Notes: generated by a model not told the origin, from the sequence alone. A stretch of 64,000 bases of DNA from Acinetobacter colistiniresistens (GCF_000413935.1 NZ_KE340376.1:4091-68090); one strand, 5' to 3'; counted from the first letter of the stretch, positions 22,031 through 32,125 are shown. Made by a program: numbers and translations.

Positions 22031-22396
22031 TCAATTTGCCCAGAAAATCTGGATACCCCAGATTGCGTACACGATCACTGAAATAATGACAGCAGAAGTC
22101 AGTACAAGGCGTAAACCTGAAGCTGAAGGGCCCATTTGACGAGTCGTTACATAATCAGTAAAGACTTGCCACATACCAATCCAAGCGTGTGCAACGAGCG
22201 CCAATACTGCTAATAAAGAGAAAATCTTCATTGGCAAAGTCAGCATAAAGCCCGCCCATTGTTCATAACCAAATCCGCTATTGCAAAGAATCCAGCCGAA
22301 CAAAACCACAGTGTATGCAGCTAACACCACAGCACTGACACGTTGGATATACCAATCGCGAGAACCTGAACCTGTTAAACCTGTAGCACTTTTCAT
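22031..22396 (-). CDS. sdhD: Succinate dehydrogenase membrane anchor subunit D
   Basis: A 121-residue protein with three membrane helices that, with SdhC, binds haem b and ubiquinone. The start MKSATGLTGSGSRDWYIQRV with Arg and Ser near the first helix is typical, and His in AHAWIGMWQ is the probable haem ligand. I chose the ATG at 22396, which overlaps the sdhC stop as TGATG; an upstream ATG at 22411 lacks a ribosome binding site. Confidence 0.93.
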   Translation of the reverse strand: MKSATGLTGSGSRDWYIQRVSAVVLAAYTVVLFGWILCNSGFGYEQWAGFMLTLPMKIFSLLAVLALVAHAWIGMWQVFTDYVTTRQMGPSASGLRLVLTSAVIISVIVYAIWGIQIFWAN

Positions 22397-22797
22397 CAGA
22401 ACATAATCCATACGAATGCTGCGACAATACCAATCGCAGACAAGATCAATGAAACTGTAGCAGCAATACGACCGCTTTGAAGTTCTTCAGCAAAACCGAG
22501 GTCAGCAAGTAAATGCTTCACGCCTGCGATAAAGTGGAAAATCAAGCCAGCTACAAATACCCATACGATGAAACGTACAATGATATTCCCGAAAACGACA
22601 TTTTTAACGTAGTCAAATCCTTCTGGTGAAGATAAAGATTTATCCAAAATCCATAAAAGAACTGCGACTAATAAGAATACGATTACACCTGATAGACGGT
22701 GTAGAATTGATGCAATAGCCACGGGTGAGCGTAAATTTACCGCTAACACCTGACCCATGGACAAATTGACAGGTCTGTTGCTTTTCACAGCGGGCAT
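22396..22797 (-). CDS. sdhC: Succinate dehydrogenase cytochrome b556 subunit C
   Basis: A 133-residue protein with three membrane helices and the family signature: SILHRLSG near residues 28-36 (quinone site Ser/Arg region) and HFIAGVKHLLADLGF with the haem-ligand His. It is the first gene of sdhCDAB and divergent from gltA. The start at 22797 has no strong ribosome binding site at normal spacing, so a start at an internal ATG (MGQVLAVN) is possible. Confidence 0.95.
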   Translation of the reverse strand: MPAVKSNRPVNLSMGQVLAVNLRSPVAIASILHRLSGVIVFLLVAVLLWILDKSLSSPEGFDYVKNVVFGNIIVRFIVWVFVAGLIFHFIAGVKHLLADLGFAEELQSGRIAATVSLILSAIGIVAAFVWIMF

Positions 22798-22910
22798 CCT
22801 GTAGGTAGAAACTCCATCCGGAGTTTGTTTGAATTAATTCAAAGGAAAGCTGGCATTGTTAGGCAAGCACAGCACATGCCTAACCTATAAACGACATCGA
22901 ATTATAAAAC

Positions 22911-22939
22911 GTGAAATATCAAAATACAAACAATCAACT
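22911..22939 (-). promoter_or_regulatory. Candidate sdhCDAB promoter
   Basis: Reading the minus strand: TTGTAT (22939-22934), 17 bases, a perfect TATAAT (22916-22911), about 110 bases before the sdhC start. Confidence 0.5.
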
Positions 22940-23684
22940 TTCGCTTTAGTCGAAAAAAACTTTAAATAAGAATCATTCACACGCATAATAGCGACGATAA
23001 ATACACCAAGTCCAATCAAAAATAACTATCTAATTGTTTTGTAATGATAAAAATAAAATACTATTTTTTATAGATACTTTTTAATTTTATAAATTCTTTT
23101 CTTGTTATTTCACAAAAAAGTCCGCTTTTCCGCGTTCAAGCAGCACAATTTTTCGACCTTTATATATAGTCAAAAATAATACTGCTCATTTATATAGTAA
23201 ATATAATTAATTAATAATCTATTTTTATGATCCAACTGATCAAAATCAATCAGTCATTTTTTAGACAACCAATCACCCTCTAATGCCTCAATTATTACGG
23301 TATATATAAAGTTTTTAATTGCTTTCTGAATGAACAGTTCACTCCAAAACACAAGCCATATAGGGCTGCGAAGCGTGATAAGTATTTATTTTATAAGCAG
23401 CAACATCCCAGCCAAATAAAAATTTACTTACAATTGGACTGGTGCTTCATTTTTTTTATGCACCTAAAACTTGATTTGACATATTATACTCGACCGGTGC
23501 TGTGATTTTACTCAGTTTTTTCTTCGATACTGAATGACTAATTGACTGTAGCAACGTCATTTTTTATCCCTAAGTATAATTGACAAAATTTTAGTAGCCA
23601 CTAATCTTATAGCAAATTTTGACACCGTCTGATTCGCACATGACAAGATTAGTATTTCGAGTCAGATAATCATTCACCAGGACA
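22940..23684. other. Divergent AT-rich control region between sdhC and gltA
   Basis: No gene is supported in this stretch. It must carry the gltA promoter and probably shared control of the TCA genes. A TTGACA at 23476-23481 runs into TATTATACT, so one of these is probably part of a gltA promoter, but the spacing between them is too short for both. A region with this length suggests several promoters or a long leader for gltA. Confidence 0.45.
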
Positions 23685-23697
23685 GGAGATCTATTGA

Positions 23698-24972
23698 ATG
23701 TCTGCAGCAACTGGCAAAAAAGCCGTATTACAGCTTGATGGCAAAGAAATTGAATTACCAATTTACAGCGGCACATTGGGCCCAGATGTAATTGACGTTA
23801 AAGATGTATTGGCATCTGGTCACTTTACTTTCGATCCTGGTTTTATGGCGACAGCGGCTTGCGAATCTAAGATCACATTCATTGATGGTGACAAAGGTGT
23901 GTTATTACACCGTGGTTATCCAATTGATCAATTAGCGACTCAAGCAGACTACTTAGAAACTTGCTACTTACTTTTAAATGGCGAGCTTCCAAATGCTGAA
24001 CAAAAAGCAGAATTTGATGCGAAAGTACGCAACCACACCATGGTTCACGATCAAGTTAGCCGTTTCTTCAATGGTTTCCGTCGTGATGCTCACCCGATGG
24101 CTATAATGGTTGGTGTTGTTGGTGCGTTATCTGCGTTCTATCACAACGGCTTAGACATCGAAGATGTTAACCACCGCGAAATTACTGCGATTCGTTTAAT
24201 CGCGAAAATCCCGACACTTGCAGCGTGGAGCTACAAGTACACTGTAGGTCAACCATTCATTTACCCACGTAATGACCTTGGTTATGCAGAAAACTTCTTA
24301 CACATGATGTTTGCTACTCCTGCTGACCGTGATTACAAAGTGAATCCAGTTCTTGCTCGTGCAATGGACCGTATCTTCACGCTTCATGCTGACCACGAAC
24401 AAAATGCGTCTACGTCTACAGTTCGTCTTGCTGGTTCTACTGGTGCAAACCCGTATGCATGTATCTCTGCGGGTATCTCTGCACTTTGGGGACCTGCTCA
24501 CGGCGGTGCAAACGAAGCTGTACTTAAAATGTTAGATGAAATTGGTAGCGTAGAAAACGTTGCTGAATTCATGGAAAAAGTAAAACGTAAAGAAGTTAAA
24601 CTCATGGGCTTCGGTCACCGTGTTTACAAAAACTTCGACCCACGTGCGAAAGTCATGAAAGAAACCTGTGACGAAGTTCTTGCTGCACTAGGCATCAACG
24701 ATCCACAATTGCAACTTGCAATGGAACTTGAGCGTATTGCACTGAACGACCCGTACTTCGTTGAACGTAAGCTTTACCCGAACGTAGACTTCTACTCAGG
24801 TATCATCTTAAAAGCGATTGGTATCCCAACGGGTATGTTTACCGTGATCTTCGCACTTGCACGTACCGTTGGCTGGATCAGCCACTGGTTAGAAATGCAC
24901 AGCGGTCCTTACAAGATCGGTCGTCCACGTCAGCTTTACACAGGCTCGACTCAGCGCGATATCAAACGTTAA
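23698..24972 (+). CDS. gltA: Citrate synthase (hexameric type II)
   Basis: A 424-residue enzyme condensing acetyl-CoA and oxaloacetate. The catalytic residues are in place: His268 in [12 protein letters not shown], His307 in GFGHRVYK and Asp364 in NVDFYSG. The N-terminal extension is that of the Gram-negative type II enzyme, which is inhibited by NADH in many species. AGGAGA sits about 8 bases before the ATG. It is monocistronic and divergent from sdhCDAB. Confidence 0.97.
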   Translation: MSAATGKKAVLQLDGKEIELPIYSGTLGPDVIDVKDVLASGHFTFDPGFMATAACESKITFIDGDKGVLLHRGYPIDQLATQADYLETCYLLLNGELPNAEQKAEFDAKVRNHTMVHDQVSRFFNGFRRDAHPMAIMVGVVGALSAFYHNGLDIEDVNHREITAIRLIAKIPTLAAWSYKYTVGQPFIYPRNDLGYAENFLHMMFATPADRDYKVNPVLARAMDRIFTLHADHEQNASTSTVRLAGSTGANPYACISAGISALWGPAHGGANEAVLKMLDEIGSVENVAEFMEKVKRKEVKLMGFGHRVYKNFDPRAKVMKETCDEVLAALGINDPQLQLAMELERIALNDPYFVERKLYPNVDFYSGIILKAIGIPTGMFTVIFALARTVGWISHWLEMHSGPYKIGRPRQLYTGSTQRDIKR

Positions 24973-24987
24973 TTTCGATTTACGTTG

Positions 24988-25018
24988 ATAAAAAAGGATG
25001 CTTTTGCATCCTTTTTTC
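24988..25018 (+). terminator. gltA terminator
   Basis: AAAAAAGGATGC, TTTT loop, GCATCCTTTTTT, then more T, about 16 bases after the gltA stop. Confidence 0.9.
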
Positions 25019-25085
25019 GTTTTATCAGTTATGCTCTTCATATAAAACTTAAACAACATTTTTGGCATAACCAATCACTACGCTG

Positions 25086-26855
25086 ATGATAAAAAAATCC
25101 TCTGTTTTAATACAGGTCACCCTGCCCATCATTGAAATGAAAATTGCGCCCTTTACGCTATTTTTATTGATGATCATACTGACCTGGGGCGTTTTAATTT
25201 ATTTTAGTTACGATTTAAGCCTGTATTATTTTTATCAATTCCTCCCTTTCTTCGCTCAACTATTCAGTATTGCGTTGATGTTCAGTTTACTGGTACCCAT
25301 TCTTTACCTCAATAACCAGCTTTATCTGAAATGGTTTAGACACCCAATCACATTTAAGCTATACCAACAAGGAATCTCAGTAGATCGCTCAAATCAAGCT
25401 GATTTTTTCACTTGGCAAGATCTGATTCAGATACAGCTTCGGCAGCAACAGGCTCAAATTCACAGCTTTAATCTTCTGAGCAAAACCGCACCCTATCGAC
25501 AGTATTTTTATTTTAATTCATGGATATGGCCTGCCACTTTAACCCAACAACATTGTGACTTTTTACAGTTTTGGAAAAAACTGGAATCCTTGGCAAAACA
25601 ACAACAATTACAACGTATCAGCAAGGCAAATATCTTCAAGAAAACTCATATTGATATTACCTTGATTGTAGACCAACAAGTTCAAACAAAGATCCAACGT
25701 AAGCAGAGGTGGATCACTATAGGATTGACTCTTGCAATTTTAGGCAGCCTCAGCCTTTTTATTGCTCAGCTATTGTGGCATAAGTTTGACGATGGTAGTG
25801 TCAATTTACCAGATCAGCAAACACAGGCAATCTCTAACACAAATTTTAAGGCTTATCAAAATCAGGTCTATATCTTTAAACAAGGGCAAGGCACATTTTT
25901 ACTTCCTCAAGCCAAGGCCGATCAATTTACTGATTTAGCCTTGAGTAACCTTCCTGATCGTGCGCCTGAGCTGTATAGCAATGTCGGTAAAACATTGCAG
26001 CATGTTTATTGGCAAGAGCATATCCTGCCCCTATTAAATCCAGCGCAAACAGTTTATTTAGGTAATGATTTCAGCAAAGACCAACAACAGGTCTACTTTC
26101 AAGATAAGCGCTTAATCAATGCGAATGCGGCTCGCTTTACTGCGGTATTACATCCCACTTTTAATGCATTGGGGTATTTTTACGCAAAGGATGATCAACA
26201 GGTCTATTACAAAACGCATGCCTTAACCGGTTTAAACCCTCAACAGAGCCACGCATTTATCAATAGCAGCCAATATATTCACGATCAACAGTTGGTCTAT
26301 TATCAAGATAAAAGGCTGGACAAGTTAAATGCGCAACAGACGCAGATTTTTAGTGGTAGTAATCGATTTAGCCGAGATCTGAATTTAGCAACCGATGGCC
26401 AATCTTTTTATTTAAATGAACATCCACTTCCACGTATTGCCGAGCATAAATTCTGGGGAACAGTATCCGTTGATTTCTCACACCTGCAACTCATTGGTAA
26501 TCAAAGCAATGAGCCCTTTCCTGGAAATTTCAGTTATATTTTTGCAGACCAGCAATACATTTATATCTATGATGAATTTTACCAACAGCTAAAAGTGCTC
26601 TATCGCTTCCCTCAACCAGAACAATTAAAACAAATTGAAAATCAACGCTTTAGTTACGGAAAACATATTTACAGTATCAGTCAAAAACTCTACCGCACTA
26701 AAGGAACACGCTCTTCTGGGGCCACTACACATGGCTTCCAAATCAGCCTGATTCGGGAGACCGACCACAAAGTAATAGCTCAATATTTTGCACGAACCCC
26801 AAACTCTATACACCTTTCTCGCCTGTTCGATCTCACTAAAACCGACTCACCTTAA
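25086..26855 (+). CDS. DKNYY-repeat membrane protein of unknown function
   Basis: A 589-residue protein: two N-terminal membrane segments (about 18-40 and 45-72), a cytoplasmic-looking stretch rich in Gln, a third membrane segment (about 211-233), then a large domain with DKNYY-type repeats such as FSKDQQQVYFQDKRL, YAKDDQQVYYKTHAL and YIHDQQLVYYQDKRL. The family is a repeat fold, probably on the outer side of the inner membrane, without a defined role. A start at the ATG at 25137 (MKIAPFTLF) is also possible; neither start has a strong ribosome binding site. It stands alone between gltA and the DUF1289 gene. Confidence 0.75.
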   Translation: MIKKSSVLIQVTLPIIEMKIAPFTLFLLMIILTWGVLIYFSYDLSLYYFYQFLPFFAQLFSIALMFSLLVPILYLNNQLYLKWFRHPITFKLYQQGISVDRSNQADFFTWQDLIQIQLRQQQAQIHSFNLLSKTAPYRQYFYFNSWIWPATLTQQHCDFLQFWKKLESLAKQQQLQRISKANIFKKTHIDITLIVDQQVQTKIQRKQRWITIGLTLAILGSLSLFIAQLLWHKFDDGSVNLPDQQTQAISNTNFKAYQNQVYIFKQGQGTFLLPQAKADQFTDLALSNLPDRAPELYSNVGKTLQHVYWQEHILPLLNPAQTVYLGNDFSKDQQQVYFQDKRLINANAARFTAVLHPTFNALGYFYAKDDQQVYYKTHALTGLNPQQSHAFINSSQYIHDQQLVYYQDKRLDKLNAQQTQIFSGSNRFSRDLNLATDGQSFYLNEHPLPRIAEHKFWGTVSVDFSHLQLIGNQSNEPFPGNFSYIFADQQYIYIYDEFYQQLKVLYRFPQPEQLKQIENQRFSYGKHIYSISQKLYRTKGTRSSGATTHGFQISLIRETDHKVIAQYFARTPNSIHLSRLFDLTKTDSP

Positions 26856-26936
26856 AAGATTGACTAAATCTAGTTGAATATTTATCAACATCTTTAATTA
26901 CTGATGAAATTTTTCGGTGCAATAATATAGAGTTTG

Positions 26937-27455
26937 TTAAATCTCATCTTCTTCCAGTTCGAGTGCACGCAATAAGGTATTACTAATCCCATCAGCACGT
27001 AACCAAGCCAATTCATAGCTCGCCTTTGCCAGAGCCAGTACACGACGCTCAAACGCCTCCCAAATCGGTTTAACCTGTGCATCAGTAATCCCCAGACCAC
27101 TATCATGTGCCAAATGTTTATTTTTTTCACAAATCTTCAAGGCATGATAGAGCTTACGCCCATTACTGGCATTATCTAATACACGGATCCGCTTATTTTG
27201 AATAAAGCCTTCGACATGTTGTAAATTTGCATGTGGCAGTAAAGGGACCAGAATTTGGTCCAGTTGCGCATCTAGGCGCTTCCAAACCATTAGGCGCTGC
27301 TCTGGTGTATAGGTATTCCACTGAATCACTTCATGATTAAAGCGGCGACAGCCACGGCAGACCAGATCACCAAACACCGTTGAACAACGCCCTGCACATG
27401 GGGTCAATGATGGGATTCGACGGTCATTACTCAAAACCAACTCCTCTAAAACCAT
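26937..27455 (-). CDS. DUF1289 family protein
   Basis: A 172-residue protein with the DUF1289 signature near the N-terminus: TPCAGRCSTVFGDLVCRGCRR, four cysteines in a CxxxC...CxxC pattern that suggests a metal or Fe-S site, followed by the Trp-rich EVIQWNTYTPEQRLMVWKRL. The C-terminal 110 residues are a helical extension beyond the usual short DUF1289. It is divergent from trhO with 88 bases between the starts, which hold both promoters. Function unknown. Confidence 0.8.
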   Translation of the reverse strand: MVLEELVLSNDRRIPSLTPCAGRCSTVFGDLVCRGCRRFNHEVIQWNTYTPEQRLMVWKRLDAQLDQILVPLLPHANLQHVEGFIQNKRIRVLDNASNGRKLYHALKICEKNKHLAHDSGLGITDAQVKPIWEAFERRVLALAKASYELAWLRADGISNTLLRALELEEDEI

Positions 27456-27543
27456 ATTTATTTTATGGTTTTCTCGCTTATTTTCAGATTTCGCGCTAAA
27501 ATGTGCGCCTTATTTTTCTATCTTAATACATTTGGAGTTATCC

Positions 27544-28476
27544 ATGAACGCTACTGTAGAACAGCTTGCACCTGTAGAACAGCAAGCGACCAATAATTGG
27601 GTTGTTGCGGCACTATATCAATTTAAAGAAGTTTCAGATGCAGCGGATCTGCAACAACGTCTTTTGGACTTAGTGAACAGCATCAATTTATGTGGAACTC
27701 TGATTGTAGCGTCTGAAGGTATTAACGGTACCGTTGCAGGCGACCGTGCAGCCATTGATGCTGTGCATCAATTCCTTCTGAATGAAGGTTTTAACGCAAT
27801 GGAATACAAAGAGTCTGAGAGCTCTGAAAAACCATTCCGTAAAATGAAAATCAAGCTTAAAAATGAAATTGTAACTTTAGGTGTAGAAGTGAAGCCACGT
27901 GATCTAGTTGGCCACTATCTTGACCCAAAAGAATGGAATGAACTGATTAGCCGTGATGATGTGATTCTGATCGACACACGTAATGACTATGAATATAAAG
28001 CAGGTACTTTCAAAGGTGCCGTTGATCCGAAAACTGAAAGCTTCCGTGAATTCCCAGAATACGTAAAACAAAACCTTGAACAGCATAAAGACAAAAAAAT
28101 TGCGATGTTCTGTACTGGTGGTATCCGTTGTGAAAAATCAACTTCGTTGCTTTTACAAGAAGGTTTTAACGAGGTCTATCACCTGAAAGGTGGTATTTTA
28201 AAATACCTAGAAGAAACCCCTGCTGAAGAAAGTATGTGGGAAGGTGAATGCTTCGTGTTTGATGGCCGTACTGCGGTGACTCATGGGGTTGAAGAAGGCG
28301 AAAACATCAAGTGTCATGCGTGTGGTTGGCCACTGACCAAAGTTGAAGCAGAATTACCGAGCTATGAACATGGCGTATCTTGTGTTTACTGTATTGATAA
28401 AACCTCAGACAAGCAAAAAGCCGGCTTCCGCATGCGTCAGTCACAAATTGCCGCAGCAAAAAGAAAACGTCTGTAA
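27544..28476 (+). CDS. trhO: tRNA uridine(34) hydroxylase, rhodanese family (TrhO/YceA)
   Basis: A 310-residue protein: an N-terminal acylphosphatase-like domain (about 15-105), a rhodanese domain with the catalytic loop CTGGIRCEKS and Cys190, and a C-terminal cysteine-rich end (CHACGWPL, CVYCID). The family makes 5-hydroxyuridine at position 34 of some tRNAs using oxygen. The ATG at 27544 has GGAG 6 bases upstream; an in-frame TTG at 27532 is less likely. Confidence 0.92.
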   Translation: MNATVEQLAPVEQQATNNWVVAALYQFKEVSDAADLQQRLLDLVNSINLCGTLIVASEGINGTVAGDRAAIDAVHQFLLNEGFNAMEYKESESSEKPFRKMKIKLKNEIVTLGVEVKPRDLVGHYLDPKEWNELISRDDVILIDTRNDYEYKAGTFKGAVDPKTESFREFPEYVKQNLEQHKDKKIAMFCTGGIRCEKSTSLLLQEGFNEVYHLKGGILKYLEETPAEESMWEGECFVFDGRTAVTHGVEEGENIKCHACGWPLTKVEAELPSYEHGVSCVYCIDKTSDKQKAGFRMRQSQIAAAKRKRL

Positions 28477-28491
28477 GCTAAAAAGCAGATT

Positions 28492-28520
28492 AAAAGCCAT
28501 AGTTTAACTATGGCTTTTTT
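28492..28520 (+). terminator. trhO terminator
   Basis: AAAAGCCATAGTT / AACTATGGCTTTTTT stem with a T run, 15 bases after the trhO stop. Confidence 0.9.
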
Positions 28521-28617
28521 ATTGTGCGATAAAATCAAGTAACGATTCCACCCTTGAGCATTCATATAACAATCACTATTCTGAAAATAACAATCAAATG
28601 AATCAGATAAGGGCGTT

Positions 28618-29241
28618 ATGGGACTTGAAGAATGGGTTCTATCCATCATGGAGAAACTGGGATATTTAGGTATCGCATTTTTAATGTTTCTCGATAATGT
28701 TTTTCCACCGATTCCCTCAGAAATCATTATGCCTTCAGCAGGTTATACCGCTTCCAAAGGCGAGCTTACGCTGATTGGCGTGATTATCGCGGGAAGTGGT
28801 GGCTCCATTCTGGCCGCAATGCTGCTGTATTGGGTCGGACACAAAGTCCCTCAGCAACAGTTGTTTCATTTTATCGAACGCTATGGCAAATATTTACGCA
28901 TTCAAGTGCAAGATCTGGAAAAAGCACTGACATGGTTTAACAAACATGGACATCGCATTGTGTTCTTTGGCCGAATGATTCCAGCAGTTCGCTCCTTGAT
29001 TAGTATCCCTGCAGGGATTAGCCGAATGCCTTTTAGTAAATTTATGCTTTACAGTAGCGCTGGAACCGTGATTTGGACCAGCTTTCTCGCCTATCTTGGT
29101 TATCATTTTAGTAAAAATCAGGCTTTGATGATGGCAATTCTACAGCGTGTCAGCTATCTGATCCTTGCCATTGTGGTGCTGTACCTCCTATGGTGGGCAA
29201 TCAAAAAGTTTTACTTGTCTAAATCAAATCGCAACTCATAG
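28618..29241 (+). CDS. DedA family membrane protein
   Basis: A 207-residue inner-membrane protein. The family hallmark is visible: an amphipathic N-terminus, FLDNVFPPIPSEIIMPSAGY (Pro/Ser/Glu-rich re-entrant loop), and FGRMIPAVRSLISIPAGISRM with the conserved Arg residues, then C-terminal membrane helices. DedA proteins are thought to move phospholipid carriers or use the proton gradient, and affect envelope and drug resistance. It starts at an ATG 141 bases after trhO and converges with the LysR pseudogene with only 12 bases between. Confidence 0.88.
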   Translation: MGLEEWVLSIMEKLGYLGIAFLMFLDNVFPPIPSEIIMPSAGYTASKGELTLIGVIIAGSGGSILAAMLLYWVGHKVPQQQLFHFIERYGKYLRIQVQDLEKALTWFNKHGHRIVFFGRMIPAVRSLISIPAGISRMPFSKFMLYSSAGTVIWTSFLAYLGYHFSKNQALMMAILQRVSYLILAIVVLYLLWWAIKKFYLSKSNRNS

Positions 29242-29253
29242 CACCAACAAAAC

Positions 29254-30141
29254 TTAGGCCAGAGATGAAACTGTGTTAAATCCCAATTGGCTTTTATGCA
29301 TTTCATCTCTTAACCAATCTCTCAGCAATAGTTTACGAATATCCGCTTCAAAAGGCTGGGCAGACAATAAATGATAGGCCGAACCATCAGCATAAGTCGT
29401 GGTGAGTTGCTCCAGCATCTGATATTTCATTTCTCGCTCAACCATATAGGCAGAAACCACTGTTGCACCTAAACCCGCCAAGCAAGCCTCAATACAGAGA
29501 TAAAAATGCTCAAGCGGAGATCGTTTTAAATCACCAAACTGTTCTGGGTGTCGGCGCTTAAACTGTTACCATAGCTGAGGTCTGGATTTAGAAATAAATA
29601 CTTGCGTTGTTGCCACTCTATCATTCTTCGCCCGTACAGCGAGCATCTGTTCATCTGCGATTTTCTCACTATAAACCTCCTCCCCCCAAACAAAGTCATT
29701 TCGTCTTAGAGCCAAGTCAATACCTTGCTGTTGAAAATCAACCTCCCCACCTGCGGTTAACAGGCTGACTTCAAACTCTGGATAAAGTTGCTTAAATTGC
29801 GCTAAGCGAGGAATCAACCATTTCATTGCCAGCGTCGGTTCACAGGACAAAATCAAGTTTTTTTGTACTTTGCTATGTTGTTGCAATTGCAATAAGCATT
29901 GATCAATCTGTTGAAACACCTGCTGGCAGCATTCAAACAACACTTCACCTTCCGACGTTAAACTTAATTTTCGGGCTTCGCGCACAAACAACACCAAACC
30001 CAAAGCTTGTTCCAAGTTTTTAAGCTGTTTGCTCACTGCACTTTGAGTCACAAATAGCTTTTCTGCAGCAACAGTGACACTTTCATAACGCGCTACATAA
30101 TAAAAAAACTTAAGTGAATTCAAAGACAATCGTTCAATCAT
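29254..30141 (-). pseudogene. LysR-family regulator interrupted by one in-frame stop
   Basis: Reading from the ATG at 30141, a normal LysR winged helix-turn-helix (LNSLKFFYYVARYESVTVAAEKLFVTQSAVSKQLKNLE, split here by its own helices) and a substrate domain run 191 codons to a TAA at 29568-29566. The same frame continues without any shift (QFKRRHPEQF...) through 103 more codons to the true stop at 29254. Rejoined, it is 295 codons, the standard LysR length, so a single base change, perhaps CAA or CAG to TAA, inactivates it. Its neighbour, the divergent LysE-type gene, is the expected target. The truncated form keeps the DNA-binding domain. Confidence 0.85.
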
Positions 30142-30242
30142 TCCAAAAACTCATACATGACAGGAATTAACTTCAATTTTAAATATAGCAAGAATATGAA
30201 AAATATAAAAAATCTTTAATGAGGCAATTTAGGAATAGATGA

Positions 30243-30848
30243 GTGAATGAAATCATTGCTGTGGGTTTGGTTACCCTGCTTGCAGTTATTAGTCCAGGTG
30301 CAGACTTTGCCCTTGTCACCCGAAACAGTTATCTCTATGGTCGTCATTTGGGCATCTGTACCGCCTACGGCATTGCGATGGGTGTCTGGGTACATATCAG
30401 TTATAGCTTGATTGGACTGAGCTTTTTACAACAATACATTCCCAGTTTAATTCAACTGATTCAATATATCGGTGCAGGCTATTTGATCTATATCGGTTAT
30501 AAAACCTTTACACTTCCCTCTATTCTGTTTGACGAAAACAACTGTGATATCACGCGCTGGCAGGCTATCAGACATGGCTTCCTCACCAACAGCCTCAACC
30601 CCAAAACCACACTGTTTGTCATGAGCATTTATTCGCAGGTAATGACCAGTGGCAACAACCTGCACACATTAATCGGATATGGTGTTTTTATCTCTGGCAG
30701 TCATTTGGTTTGGTTTTGCTTGGTTGCATTGTTTTGTTCCACACCGCTTATTCGCAACAGAATTCTCGCCCAACAAGTCAGCATTTATCGAATCATTGGT
30801 TGTATCCTAAGTGCTTTAGGCATAGGGCTTTTGTTCACTCATTTTTAA
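30243..30848 (+). CDS. LysE/RhtB-family amino acid exporter
   Basis: A 201-residue inner-membrane protein with about six helices and the LysE/RhtB motif SPGADFALVTRNSYLYGRHLG near residues 17-38. Family members export amino acids or related metabolites. The start is the GTG at 30243, with AGGA 8 bases upstream and a stop codon just before it in frame; the nearby ATGs are out of frame. It is divergent from the broken LysR gene, a usual regulator-exporter pairing. Confidence 0.85.
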   Translation: MNEIIAVGLVTLLAVISPGADFALVTRNSYLYGRHLGICTAYGIAMGVWVHISYSLIGLSFLQQYIPSLIQLIQYIGAGYLIYIGYKTFTLPSILFDENNCDITRWQAIRHGFLTNSLNPKTTLFVMSIYSQVMTSGNNLHTLIGYGVFISGSHLVWFCLVALFCSTPLIRNRILAQQVSIYRIIGCILSALGIGLLFTHF

Positions 30849-30894
30849 ATTTTCCTTCCAGGTGCAACAATCACTGCAAACGATTGGCATAAAA

Positions 30895-30917
30895 AAAACG
30901 CCCTGCTCGGGCGTTTT
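30895..30917 (-). terminator. Terminator shared by the LysE and UPF0149 genes
   Basis: AAAACGCCC / GGGCGTTTT with a TGCTC loop. On the minus strand an eight-T run follows, so it chiefly ends the UPF0149 gene and also serves the convergent LysE gene. Confidence 0.85.
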
Positions 30918-30975
30918 CATCTTTAACTTGTTCTGCCATGCATGCACTGTGCTCATCGCAGTGCAACATGTCACA

Positions 30976-31500
30976 TCACGCTGGCGTGTGGTACATGAGA
31001 TAGAGTTCATTTAAATTTTCAGGAATTTCTTCTGCCAATTCGTCCATCAACTGGCCATTACGGCGGAAAGATTCCATTTGTGGATCTTCTTCATCAATTC
31101 CGCTAAAGACCATGATTGGCAAAGTTAAATCGATCAGTTGCTCTTCAAATTCAGGCGCAAACCACGCTTCTTCATTAAGGAACATGGCATCAACAAAACC
31201 AACACTCCAATCGCCTAAGCTTGATTCAACATCTGCTTCTTCGATTTCAAATGGAAACTCGATTCCATTTTCATTGGCTAAATCCTGACGAATTGACTCC
31301 AACCAAAGCTTCACTTGTTCAAGTACTTCAGCAGGAAGCTTCTTTTGATTACTCTCAAAAAGCTCATCTAACCAACGATCAAATTTTGGACCAACGGCAA
31401 TTGCACACAAAAAGCCATGAGTCGCTGCGAAATCTAGACCGTATTCGTTTTGATCACCGTCAAGATAATTACTTAATAAGTCTAAATCTAACGTGCTCAT
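30976..31500 (-). CDS. UPF0149 (YgfB/YecA-like) protein
   Basis: A 174-residue acidic protein, almost all helical, with GLDFAATHGFLCAIAVGP near the start and DWSVGFVDAMFL in the middle, the conserved segments of UPF0149. There is no SEC-C zinc motif at the end. I chose the ATG at 31500 (MSTLDLDLL), not the TTG at 31512. Function of the family is poorly known. Confidence 0.85.
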   Translation of the reverse strand: MSTLDLDLLSNYLDGDQNEYGLDFAATHGFLCAIAVGPKFDRWLDELFESNQKKLPAEVLEQVKLWLESIRQDLANENGIEFPFEIEEADVESSLGDWSVGFVDAMFLNEEAWFAPEFEEQLIDLTLPIMVFSGIDEEDPQMESFRRNGQLMDELAEEIPENLNELYLMYHTPA

Positions 31501-31572
31501 TCTTTCATCCAATTTTAAAAATACATCGGCAACAGCATAACATTTTCAGACATGAAGTCTCAGCAATTTTGC

Positions 31573-31779
31573 TTAGTCTTCGTCATCAAGATCATCATCG
31601 TCGAAATCATAATCAAAATCTTTTAATTCTCGTTCTAAGCGACGTTGAGCTAACAACTCATCAATCAAACGACGTTTTTCTAATGATTCTTTGGCGCTGA
31701 TTTTACCCGATGACTCATCAAAACTAACATCATCTTCACCGTAGTTATCATCATCTAATTCAAAATCTGTAGAAGACAC
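31573..31779 (-). CDS. Small acidic conserved protein
   Basis: A 68-residue protein: an acidic N-terminus (MSSTDFELDDDNYGEDD), a basic helical core (SLEKRRLIDELLAQRRLERE) and a very acidic end (FDYDFDDDDLDDED). The central KRR...RRLE pattern recalls the PA3496-like small proteins of Pseudomonas and relatives, but I am not certain of that. It lies on the minus strand between the UPF0149 gene and rpoD and is probably the upstream member of a two-gene unit with the UPF0149 gene. Role unknown. Confidence 0.65.
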   Translation of the reverse strand: MSSTDFELDDDNYGEDDVSFDESSGKISAKESLEKRRLIDELLAQRRLERELKDFDYDFDDDDLDDED

Positions 31780-32125
31780 TAAGTACCTCTAATGAAAAAT
31801 ATAAATGGGTCTAGCCGCTATTTATCGGTCTTCTGCACCCTTGTCAAGTTTTATTTGATTTTTTTGCTATAAAATCGTGTTTTGTACTTTTTTTCATCAG
31901 TTTTTTTGTGTATTTATAATCCAACAACGGCAACAATCAAAAAAAATCTTTAAGTAGGAATTGCTCTTGAAAAAATATGACTTAACCCCATATTCAAGTA
32001 ACAAACGTGAAAGCAAATCAATTTTTTATTTAAGGCAAACGGATCAAATCCAAAACATTCATCGTGAATTGTGCTATCATGCACGGTTTTTCACCGCCAC
32101 AGATTCAACAAAAGAGTAAGCAAAG
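31780..32125. promoter_or_regulatory. Control region upstream of rpoD
   Basis: About 345 AT-rich bases between the divergent small acidic protein gene and rpoD, with no gene. Two extended -10 candidates face rpoD: TGCTATAAA near 31866-31873 and TGCTATCAT at 32072-32080, the second about 45 bases before the start codon. Neither has a strong -35. Confidence 0.45.

Noticed and set aside
22960..22985. Fur-box-like AATAAGAATCATTCACA upstream of sdhC
   Set aside because: Too few matches to the consensus; Fur control of sdh would more often go through an sRNA.
23476..23490. TTGACATATTATACT as a complete gltA promoter
   Set aside because: The -35-like and -10-like strings are adjacent, without a 16-18 base spacer.
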